DNA of 64,000 nucleotides from Fragum whitleyi (taxonomy: Eukaryota; Mollusca; Bivalvia; Cardiida; Cardiidae), in contig OX411543.1 of assembly GCA_948146395.1 (NCBI GenBank), positions 29,651,558-29,715,557 on the forward strand, read 5' to 3'. The stretch's first letter is position 1, and the number at the start of each line of letters is the position of its first letter. The position numbers were made by a program, and so were the translations under genes. Below, piece by piece: positions 22,703 to 34,700 of the stretch. A model generated the notes under the pieces. It was not told where the DNA came from and ran no database searches. It saw nothing but the letters and a program-made list of their open reading frames with translations.

Positions 22703-25700
22703 GTAAGTTGAAGCATGAATATTTTTAACCTGCCCTGCGTTCAGGATGAAAACGTTAGCGAAGCGCTTTCGAAATGATACCCCGCTTTGCACGTATGTGC
22801 ACGTGCAAAGCGGGGCACCATCTCAAAGCGCTTGCGAAGCGCTTTTACATCCTGAACACAGGGCAATTTCTGAACAATTCATAGATTGTACGTTGCGTTG
22901 ATTTTAAAGGCCTACGTTTGAAAATATTGTGAAAAGTTACAAGCTATACACAAGGAAAAAGGTATTGCAACATCTTTATTTTGTAGATATAAAAATACCT
23001 CCAATAAAGCCAGACATGAACCTAATTAAGCATTTGTGGGATTGCTCGACTAATAAAGGAACTAGTATCTCTAATTCAAAACCCGGCTAATTAATGATAG
23101 GTGCTGCAAGAGTAATGGCGACATTCATATGCCACGTCTGGCCTAGGGTACGAAGAGAAGAGCGAGTGCTGTGCAGTGAATGCCAGTATCTGTAGTTATA
23201 CACGACATTGACTGAACAGTAAGTGCCATAATTACTCTTAGATTAAAGACGATGAACAGCTTGAGACCTCACCTAGCTTAGTCGTTGCAGTGATAGTTAA
23301 TCTTGTTAGAATATTTGTTAAAAATATAATTATATTCTTGTTACAACGGCTGTAAATTGCTTGAAATGCCCATAGTAAATAATGTCAAATTTTCGTTTCA
23401 TTGAAGATTATAAGCTTAAATTAAAATATTTTCTTGTGTCTTTAGAGCTCCAAGTTACCTTTGCTTGCCTTTGTTTAGGAGTTCTTTATTGAAAATCGGA
23501 TGTTGCAATACTGTTGTCTCTGAGTGTATTCTGATTTCCCACAACATTTTCGGTCACGTTTGTTGCTTATACAAATTGTGCATACTTTTTATTATCTTTT
23601 TCAATTGAAATTGACAAGGTGATTGATATTGGAATGATTTTGGAATGAAATTGCATGAGTGTGATGAGCGAGTTTTGAATGATTCCAAGGTGTAAAACTT
23701 ATTTTTTCCAACTGAACGAAATAAGCAATAATTTTGATAAAAACTACATGTACGAACTTTTCTGATTTTGTGTCCTTATGGACAAATCTGAAGTATAAAA
23801 ATCAAGACAATCCAATAAAATCATGCAATAATTTAATAAATTAAGTTGAAATATTGATCATTTTGAACTAATTCGAAGCGATTTAAACAACTTGGGGGCA
23901 TTCTTGAGTGATTGGAGTGAGTGTTTGGAAATAAAGATTGGAGCGCAGAGCAAGAGATTTGAATGGTGTTGATTGAGATGAGTGTCAATTTTACAATGTT
24001 ATTAGCTGTACAATAAAATTCTGACCCTATATATACTTTCAGAATGTCTGAAGACTAAGGGTTGTTAAAAATGTCATGATGTGGCTCTTGAAAATTTATA
24101 CTCTAAGCAATCTGGCAAAAGTTTGTATCATGCGTATCATACTCTAATTAACGCATGGCTTTGACAATTTAATGAACTTTGCTTAGATAAACCGCCTTTT
24201 TGTACTATACATTTTCCCAAGAGTACAATGTTAATGATATTAACAGATGAGGGGGTCTAATCAAATTAAAGATTAAGTGGACTTTTTTCTTAAAATCTTA
24301 ACCAACGGGGACTGCCAACAAAAATTGCATGCCCTTTTGTAACATTGGTGGGCTTTACCTCTATTTTTTTTATACGAAAGCACCGATGACCATCAACAGT
24401 ACTGTACCATCATGGGAACACTTGGAGAGGCGGTTCACAATGTTGCAAGATGGGGGCCATTATCAACCATATGATTGTCGAGCCAGAAAGAAAGTGGCAA
24501 TTATTATACCGTTTAGAAACAGAACAAATCATTTGAAACTATTTCTACAACATATGCACCCGTTTTTACAGATACAGAAATTGGACTACAAAATATTTGT
24601 CGCAGAACAGGTATAGAAACAATATTTAAATGAATGAATGTTTTTTTTTTTGTTTTTTTTTGCTTTTTTTTTGGTTGAAATGTTAAAAAATGTCAAAAGA
24701 AGATCTCGAATAATATGGCCAACCATGCGGGAGTGACACGACCCCGTTGGAAATATTAAATATCATGTCTGTGGGTGTACAAAAAAAGCTTTTCAAGTTT
24801 GCTTCGATATCATTATGGTATCACAGTCTGTGAATTTTGTATGGTATTTTTAACGTCAAATGGTTTTATTTTCTACAACGTATGTGTTTAAGAAATCTCG
24901 CGTTTCCCATAGGGTTTTTGGTGAACTTTCCATAAAAGTCCTTGTGGCCAACGAAAGGTAATAACATGAGTCTGACACGGATGACGTGTTGTCTTTTGAT
25001 TTCCAAAATTTTGTATTACATTGTATACGCGATCGCAGGATCCACAGCACCCGTAAAACTGTGCGATAATAACACGTTCACCGTATGCCACCACACGGGT
25101 ACGGCACGAAAATAGGGTAACGGCAATTTTACGGGCGCTTAACGTGTCCGTAAGCCAAAGGAAAACTAAGCTTTATGCATGAGAATGCGCTAATGTACGA
25201 ATGTTACAGAATACCATCAGTCGATAGGCCTAAATATCATCATTGACAATTTTGTTCGAAAAAATCTCCCATGATATTTTTGTGCTGAAATTAGATTTCG
25301 AAAAGAAAAGTTAAAAGATCAAGTAATCGCGAACGCCGCGGATCCAAATTTTCCCGAGCCCGTTCTATTTTTCAATTGGCTTTCAAAGGAGAAAATCACT
25401 TTGGAGAAAATATGGATATTTAAAATCAAAGTGCTGTAAGCACTGTAATTGATCGGTACTGAATGACTGAACCGCTAATTTTTAATTCGAGAGTTTATGT
25501 ATATCTAGTTTGAAAATATGGACAAAAATAAATTTTTTTAATAATTTTTAATTTTAATAAATAAAAACACATCCAAACCAAGTTATTATTAAAGATATAG
25601 TTAAACCATACATGCCTCATTTAAAGATACCTTTTAAATTCGTGGGAAACGTTCATTAGACAAAGATTTTATCAGGGTCGTCGACAAAATTAATTTAACA

Positions 25701-28700
25701 TCTAACTACCAAATATAGGCATTAGAATTTGCTTCTTTCATTGTTTTAGTTTTGAATATTGAGGCAAATGCATCTCCATTGTTTAGAAATATATAAATAA
25801 AAAGCAACTCATGTACGTGTTGGCTCTCGAAAAGTTGTAGTTACTAGTTATAATAAAAGTAAATGTAGATAAATTACTGACAGACAGAGACTAATACATC
25901 AAGATGAAGCTAGAGAGAGAGGAGTGACACACTACACTAATACACACACTCTGTAAATAGCGAATAGATTAATAGCGTTTACCGATCACCCTAATTTTCC
26001 AGCCAATGAAATGACGCGATTTCGTTTGAAATTCAAAAAATATATCGCATAAACTGGTAATTTGTAGAAATAAGTTGCAAAATTAAGTACGCAGAACAGG
26101 GTCGCGAAGGGGCGGAGACTTAAAAAGCAGACAGTCACGTGGTGTCTGGTCCGCGCGGTGTGTGGCTATTTCCGTCCTAAAGGGGCCGGGAGTGAATTAA
26201 AACCAGACAGTCACGTGACATACCTGGCTAAACTGTCTGAGCTGAACTGCCGGGTACTATTTACCCTTAACTCGGTGACACTTTTCAAACATAATTTCAC
26301 TCCTGACATATTTTTTTGTTTGTTGCGAACATTTCCTTGTTCATCCATATTATATATGTGGATCTAATTTATTAATCATTGGGAGTGGTGTGAAAATGCA
26401 ATTTTATTATTATATCTATAAATGGGTACACTAAATGTCGTAACTACAGCTTGAACAAAGCTCTAGCTAGGAGATTTTGTCATCCCACTGACAATACAAT
26501 ACTCTTATTTCATTAGATTTTCTGACATGCTTCGACAATATCTTTGTCGAGATTTCATAGTCAGGGGTCAGGGCATCGCCCCTGGATCCATGATGGAATA
26601 ATGCGGTACAAAAATGAAAAGGGCGAACGGGTTAATTACACAAAAAACATTTTACGGTGAATTCGGATATCTATTGATGTACAGGTTTAAATGAGTCGCG
26701 ATAAACCGTTTCAACCATTCAAGTTTCAATGTAAAGTTATTCTTGGAAGACTCACTTTAACTTGTACACTTTTACTTCCCAGACGGTCTTGCGACTCATG
26801 CGAGAAAACATTTTTCTAAAGTATTCATGGGCTTTCAGTTTCACGTTTTGATTGACGTAATTAATCATTTCCTACACAGCCACTGCTCTCTTTTGAGGGT
26901 CGGATATTAAAAAATGTCTATTTAAGGTGGTGGACCGGTAATAGTTCCGCAACGTTTTGGTAGTCACGATATTAAACAGTATATTAACAGAGTTTTCGAA
27001 CTGATTTTATTCGATTATTTCGGCAAGATTTGATTGTGAAAGATCATGAGTTCCGAAATGTTGCGGAACTATTACGGATCCACTACCTTAACAAGAGTCA
27101 AATATGATTTGTCTTTTTCAAACAAGTTTTCCTTTTCCTACTATGGTTTAAGTAAGACATGTAAGACACTTGGTTAAGATCTTTTCTCTGCATATCTACT
27201 AATCTATATTTTTATAAGGTTAGGGAAAAATAAGTCGGTACTAAACGGAGTGCTTAATCAACAGTGATGTACGTAAAATGCATCTGACAAAGATTTTAGG
27301 TGTGTATTTATTGGGAAGGGAGGGATACATAACAAACATTTTGTGAACATTTCAATTTAACCAACAACACAATTCTTTTTAAGGATTATCAATTAGCAAA
27401 TCGGTATTTTTCTGCACTGATTCAAATTCTCAAATTTCGAGGATAATTTTTTTGCCGTCACTCTTAACCACAATTAGTTTTTTAACTGAGCTTGGAATGT
27501 GAAGCTCGATGTGTTCTTTCGAATTCTGGATATTCGAAGTACTGAGAGATTCATCGATTAACGGTATCGGCACTGGTTCATGCTTGAGATCGTAATCTTG
27601 AGCTGGTTCTTCTGTGATTGGAGCGACTTGCTCTGTGGTCGGAGCGACTGGCTCTAATGCCTTAGACACACTGGTCAATAAAGGTAGCTGCTCCCTTTCA
27701 TATGCTCGCACTGCGGACGAACTGTGCTTGGATCTATTCATGACCGTCTTTTCCTCAAAACGGTCATTGAAAAGGGTCGTACAAAGCGTCACGCGCCCTG
27801 AATGATTAGTAATATTCCTGTGTTCTAAAGAAATCCCAGCCTCTTCAAAAAGTCTTTTCATCGTCCCCTTTAAATCGCGTTGACTTATAGAGCCAGCACT
27901 GAACTTTAAACCATCAAGGGGTTTTCTGTAAAATACACCAACCCTTGGTATGAGATTAAGGTATGTTTCATAAAGTTTATAAACACTGACTGACAAACTG
28001 GAGTCCGTATCATAATGTATTATGGGCTTCGTGATACTTTTGGCATTTTTTGAACTCCTCAATCCCCCCTGTGCGTTTTTTCTTATTCGTGGAACAAATT
28101 TAACAAATCTCATTTTGTTTTCATGGTTATACCCAACTTCGAATTGTTCAGCTTGTAATCCAATATGCTCTTGTCCTCCACGAAAACCAAACACTTTGCC
28201 ATTATAAAAGAAAACAGCGTTGGAAAGTCCCCTTGCACTTGTCATAGAAAACACTCCTTTTCCCCAAAATTGGCTCTCATCATCTTTATTGACAGGATCT
28301 GCACTTTTAACTTCAACACCAACACCCTCGTTGGTCAGCTCCTTCATTTTTGAATCTAGAGTCCTACGAAATTCAGAAAAATGTGGATCATCCTCTTTAA
28401 AAAAGTTAACTTGAATGCTTTTTTGCCGCAGGTGTCTCTGCAATGCTGCCGTTATGGCCTGCAATGTGTTCGGAGGGTAAGGCTCGCCATTTTTACGTCG
28501 AATTTCACATATGAATCTTTGTAACCAAAAGTTCATCTCCTCGAATGAGCTAAAGTCGTCGATATTGGTAGGTATCGGGTAACCAAAATCCATCATGGTC
28601 TGTGGTTGTTCGTTTCTGTATTTGGCCCAGTCTCTCCATACTGTGATTGCCCAGTTATTACTTTTGCGGGTATTCGCTGGGACAGCTTGAACATGTTTCT

Positions 28701-31700
28701 GCTGGATGTCGTCTACCGTAAGCGGCTGGGCAAATCGACCTGTAATGGTGAACAACAAAACAAAGTTATCATTTAGAAGATAAAAAAAATCTTCTACTGG
28801 CCCAAAATGATAAGTTACAGAGACGTGTGATACAAGTGTTGATAAAACTCCTCTGCGTTGAAGAAGCAAACATTTGTAAAATAGTATAGCGGTCTGAACG
28901 TGCTCTTACGTGCAAAGCGGGATACAATTATAATTTTTTTTTTCGTCCTGAACGGCGGGCTAGTTTCGCTTAACAGGTTTCCGTTCATTCAGAAAACATT
29001 TTGAAAATCGCAAGAAAAATATTTCGTATTTTAATTAGTTCTTGCAGTATCCGATGGTAACTTTAGTGTATGTATATCATGAAATATTGTATACAAATCT
29101 TAAAAGCACCGGCAATGTTTGATGGCTATCCGTCAATGGAAATAAACCAAATATGAAGTTCAGATTTATTTAAAGGATTTCAATCCGTCAAAAATCAAAG
29201 AATTAAATTTGTTCAAATTCGATAGAGCTTACATATGACAATTCAACGTACATGTAAGCTGAAAAGAAAAAGCAACAGATATAAAGTGCTTCAGAAAAAA
29301 AAAATTGACCCATCAAGTAAAAAGGGACCATCTGGGTAGTGCGTAAAGTATCGAACCTAGTCAGACTGCGGACTGCGCAGACTGACTAGGGTCTAACCTT
29401 TGGCTATGTGCTTATTTCTGAATCTAGAAGAGTCAACCTTCCAATGAAAGAATTTTTTTTAAATGAGACCTCTGGTTAACCTATGCTTGACCCGATCTCT
29501 TTTTCAAATATTCATTTTACAAAGTGCCTTTTCGCGTGATGGGTCACATATGGCATAAGAAAAAATTGCTTGCAATTGGGAATTTCACATTGTCACATTT
29601 TTGTTAATTCCTTTTCTTCGGTAAAACCTTGTATTTGTTTAAATAAATACGTAATCCATTCTAAGAAAAACAAAAACAGAGGCAGAATGATAGAGGCTAG
29701 AGAGTATTATAATTTCATATTTTAATTTAATGCAATAGATCTCTGTCTGCTTTACCGGAGGGACAGTTCAGAATTGTATATAGCAAAAGCTATTCGAGCT
29801 CAAGCTATTCAAAATTATAAGCATGCGAAATTGAATATAGTTTTGAACCATCCCCCCCACTCAGGACGAAAACTTTCGCGAACCGTTTTTGAAATGGTGC
29901 CCTGCTTTATACTTGCAAAGCGGGAAATCATTTTAAAACGCTCTCGAACGTTTGCTTATCCTGAAAGTATGACAAAATAGAATATGTATCTTGTTTCTAA
30001 CTTGTACTTTTATGACATTTGTAGTCGTTTGTTTCTCATTTAGGGCATAAAGACTTTTTAAAACTTACCCGTGGGATTTTCTGGTTCGTTTTCCTTAGAC
30101 TCCTCTGTCAAACTTTGCGTATCTATATTCATAAGCTGTGTCACAGAAAACTCTTTTGAATCGATTATTTCAGAAAAAATATGGTCTCTGTAGAAATCAT
30201 TATCCTCAAATTCCAAATTAAATCCACCACAATCCATTTTAAGCATTTGTAATTTTTCCAAGTCAGTCTAACCGAACCCGCCAAAAGACGACACATTTAT
30301 AAAACATTGTTAAAACAAGGAAATTTGCTCCGCCCCTATTTCGTTCTCATCGGTTTCTTAAAATAACATGATGAAATTTATGTTAATTGGCAGCATGAGT
30401 GACATGCGACCAACTGGACTAAACTTTTATTGGGTAAAATTAGGGTGATCGGTAAAACAGTTATAGTTCATATTCTGACAATTTACGCGTATAACCTCGC
30501 GCTCCGCTGACGCTCCGCTTAGGTTATATCGCGTAAACTGTCAGAAATGAACTATAACTATTACGTATAGGGGTGATTCCAAGGGGGGGGGGGATATTGG
30601 GTAATTTATCCCATAATCAATCTCTGTAGCTTTTTCCCTCATAGGTACGATGTGCAAATTTAAAACTGTATTTTAGCAATTTAAAGTAAATATTATGTTG
30701 TTAAACTAAGTGAATCAACTGTTAAACCATTCATGGAATGAACCGTAGGAATTGGGACAAAGGTAGGTTTTGCAAATTTTGATTAGATGCAATATGGGCA
30801 GAACGGCTCTGATTGTACGTCCGCAAAATTAAAATTGGTTCAGAAAGAGGGATTTCTCATTTAAACACATATTCTATAGTTTTACTGGGTATTTAGTGTG
30901 AGTTGGCGTTTGAAAAGACAACATCCATATTTCGAAAAATAAAGGAGTTCATCATTTCATTGGCTCTTATAAAAGCAAAACTAAAAAATGTTAGTGTTTT
31001 CCTCAATTTGGTTCAAGACTGTAATAATCATATACATGTATATGTGATGTATCAAACACCAAAAGGATATTTATACATATGTATAGAGCTACATTTCTAA
31101 TAACTAAGACGTCTAATACAATTTTAATTTGCAATCAAAATCAAAGGAAACTGCAAAATGAAATAGAAAGCACTAAAAAGGGACAGAAATTGTTGCAGTT
31201 TCTCCTTTTTCTCAACGTTTTCAACATAAATTTCATTCAGTGCATAAAAATATACCTTTTGTGGAAATAATGTACACAAATTGGTACAAATCATATAATC
31301 TCTTTGGAAAATAACATATTTTTTTGTTATTTTATACATGAAAAAATATTGCATTTTTTTATTAGAATAGAAGTTTACATCTTTTGCCAATGATATTGTC
31401 AATTAGGCAGGTTTTCATGGATAGCGGATCATATTTATTAAATAAATACAATTGCACTTTCAGGAGGCTGGTGTCATATTCAAGAAAGGTTTGTTAATGA
31501 ACGCCGGATTTATCGAAAGTGTCAAACTGTGGAAAGCCGACTGTGTCATATTTCACGATGTTGATATGCTTCCAGCAGACGCAATGCTTTCGTACCTGTG
31601 TTCAAACACCACGGTTAAACACCCAACACTTTTTGTACGACAGTATGGTTTTGGGTAAGATTTGACGTTAATTACAATCTTCTCAAAATTTCTCAATTGA

Positions 31701-34700
31701 ACTATTACGTGGGTTAGCACCGGTGTATAACGAGAGTTTGACGCATGCGTTTGTTTGCTATCTATGATTCATTAATAAAAAATATTATTTTACCATCCGT
31801 TAAGACACAGAAAGCAATGACGTGAATTAGTCTTGCAAACGCAAATAAGTGCATGTCTGGGAGTAACTTTTGATAGCTGAGAACAAAGTCTTTATAAGTA
31901 TACCTATAGAAATATAGATATTTAGATTAAAATAGCAGGAACACTGTGTTGTAAGTTGTCCGTTAGATTTTTGTAGTTTGTACGGTGGTTTTGAGTGGTC
32001 AAAGATGGCGTTCATGGAGCAACGTGAGAGGTAGGTGTCTTAGTTTTTCGTCGATAATATTTCCTTAAATGACCGTATCTTGTCTTGATACTGATATAAT
32101 AGTACAGGAGAAATGTATACCTATCCACGGTTCTATATATCAAAGTACCAGTGTTGCCGTATCGCCGTCGGTCGTTGTGCAAACACAGCCCAACACTGAA
32201 ATTTTTTTTCGAAGCGAGAAAGTTGCCCTTTTAAAGATGATTATATAGTAAACAGCGAACTAGGAAACAAAATATTGCTGTAACTTGGATGTTTTTAACA
32301 TGCTCTTTCCTATGGCTACGGCTATTTTAAACAAATTGTTCAGAATGGCCACAAACGCTGTGTTTAGAAAATGATCATACAACGGTGCGGTCACAGTGAA
32401 AATATGCAGACACAACGGTGCAATTCTGTGTGTTGTGAACGGTGTAGTTATTATTTTCATAACAAATTGTGAACGACGCAGACTTGATTTGTTGTATAGA
32501 GCGAGCTAGCAATGCTAGCTGTCGCAGATCATCTGCATCTTTGATTCACATCCCTCAAATACTTTGATCTTAGGAAACTCAGTTCTCTCTCTTGATGAAA
32601 ACGCCACCATTAAAATTAATTCTCTCCCTTGATGAATCAGTTCTCTCCCTTGTTGAAAATGTCGCCATTTATGAATGAAAAAGAAAACAAAAGTTGATCG
32701 AGTATATAAAAGCTTAAGCCAACATTCACCCAATTTTTCTGAAAACAAAAGATAGGAGACTTCTAAGAAGTGAGTGTGCATATTGTTATAAAGTTATGAT
32801 CTGAAATAACTTTGACAAAAAGAGTTGCATACTGTGTGTATGATACATTAGAGAAGTCTAATTGCAATCATATAATCAAAACAGCGAAACCTTTTTTAAT
32901 TTTGATCTGAGTTTCAATATCAATACTGTACCAAACCAATACCCAACATCAAGTTTGTGGCTACGATATCGCAGCTAAGAGAAGTCAGATAGTATAAAAT
33001 TAGTTGCATGTATCTATTAAGCTGAGAAAAATTGGTTGAAGCAAGTGAATTTTTGGTGTGTTATTTTCCAAAAAGTCTCATGTGTTTTCCACCGTGATTC
33101 TGTTGGGTTTTCAAAACCAGTTTTTACGTGTAGACTGAACGTTTTCTGAGCAAGACTGTCTTGTTCGCCATGAAATGCCTTGTTAACAGTCTGAGATCTC
33201 TATTTTATGATGGCATATTTCTGCCACAAGATATTAGGAAAATTTAAAAATAATTACTCTGTACGGAACTGCAAAATTTATTTTGGCATTTTCAGATGTG
33301 ACCTCTTCTTCAGGACTGGCAATTTTCTGACCAAGATTTTTGGGCCCACTCATAAAATGTAACCATTTGCCATGAAAAAGACAATATCCTACTCGCCAAA
33401 AACGCTTGACTATTGGTGTGAAACGCATTGAAGAGGTATTTTCAAGAAATTAGAATTTACACACATCCATAAATAGATGAAATGCAATGTTTTCCATCGG
33501 GAACCGACCTTCCTTGACCATCTGATGAAAAGATAACCAATTACCAAGTTGATCAACGTTTCTCAACGACTTAATCACATCTTGGAGCGAACTCTCTATT
33601 TTGGCCATTATTTCCATATCCCGTGCAGAAAGAGAAGAGTCCCTATCCATATCATCTGTTTCAGCACATCCAATTGAAATATCTGGAATTACGGTCGGAG
33701 CTTTTTTGAACGACTCTATGGGGTGTCGAACTTTGTAATTGTTTATGTACAGGACTCATGCATTCAAAATCAGGGATATCATCGATAGAAAGATTGCTAA
33801 TTCCAAAATCCTGGTTTTCTATGTTGATGCGGTCTGTCTTGTGTGTTCCATGATCGTAAATGGGGGTTATATCTTGGTTAGAGTTTTTTTACAATATCCG
33901 AAATTATATCAAGTTCAGAGTTTTCAAACCTTTTTGGTCAGTCTTTTCATTTATCTCTCTCCTGCGCACTTTTAATATCTGGTTGGAATGGTCCTGTTCT
34001 GAATGCTTCCAACATTTTCAAAACTTCCTACGAAAGGGCAGTGGTAACAAGTGAACAGCATGGGACTGAAAATAAAAATAATGAATAAAAAAGACACTGT
34101 CAGATTCTTGATTACTTCTTCTATTTGACCCTTATGAAATTGCTTTGAGAAATAGCAAAGAAACTGAAATCTTTCTCAATTCTGATTAAAGTATTTCTTT
34201 TTTCCAGACGTATTGTCACCTTCTTTGCTTTAAAGCATTTTCAAATCAGTCATGTAGTAACATAATTGTTGAAGAAATTTGGCAATAATTTCATTAAACA
34301 TTAAAAAGAATATCATTTGAGAAATAACAAGTTCTGTATTGCTTCATGTCTACACCGTTCACAGTAATTGCTTTATGTCTACACCGTTCACAATTTGTTA
34401 TGAAAATAATAACTACACCGTTCACAACACACAGAAACTACACCGTTGTGTCTGCATAATTTCACTGTGACTGCACCGTTGTAAGATCATTTTTCTAAAC
34501 ACAGCGTTTGTGGCCATTCTGAACAATTTTGTTTAAAATAGCCGTAACGATAGGAAAGAGCATATTAAAAACATCCGAGTTACAGCAATATTTTGTTTCC
34601 TTGTTCTCTGTTTACTATATAATCATGCTTAAAAAGACAACTTTCTCGCTTCGAAAACAAAATCCGTGTTGGGCTGTGTTTGCACAACGACCGACGGCGA

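Noticed and set aside
22522..22728. Short frame treated as a complete gene
   Set aside because: It is an exon of the galactosyltransferase gene; the frame start is not an ATG and its end runs into the intron.
26158..26367. 69-codon frame after the left promoter-like repeat
   Set aside because: No ATG in good context, no domain, and it spans a direct repeat (cagacagtcacgtg).
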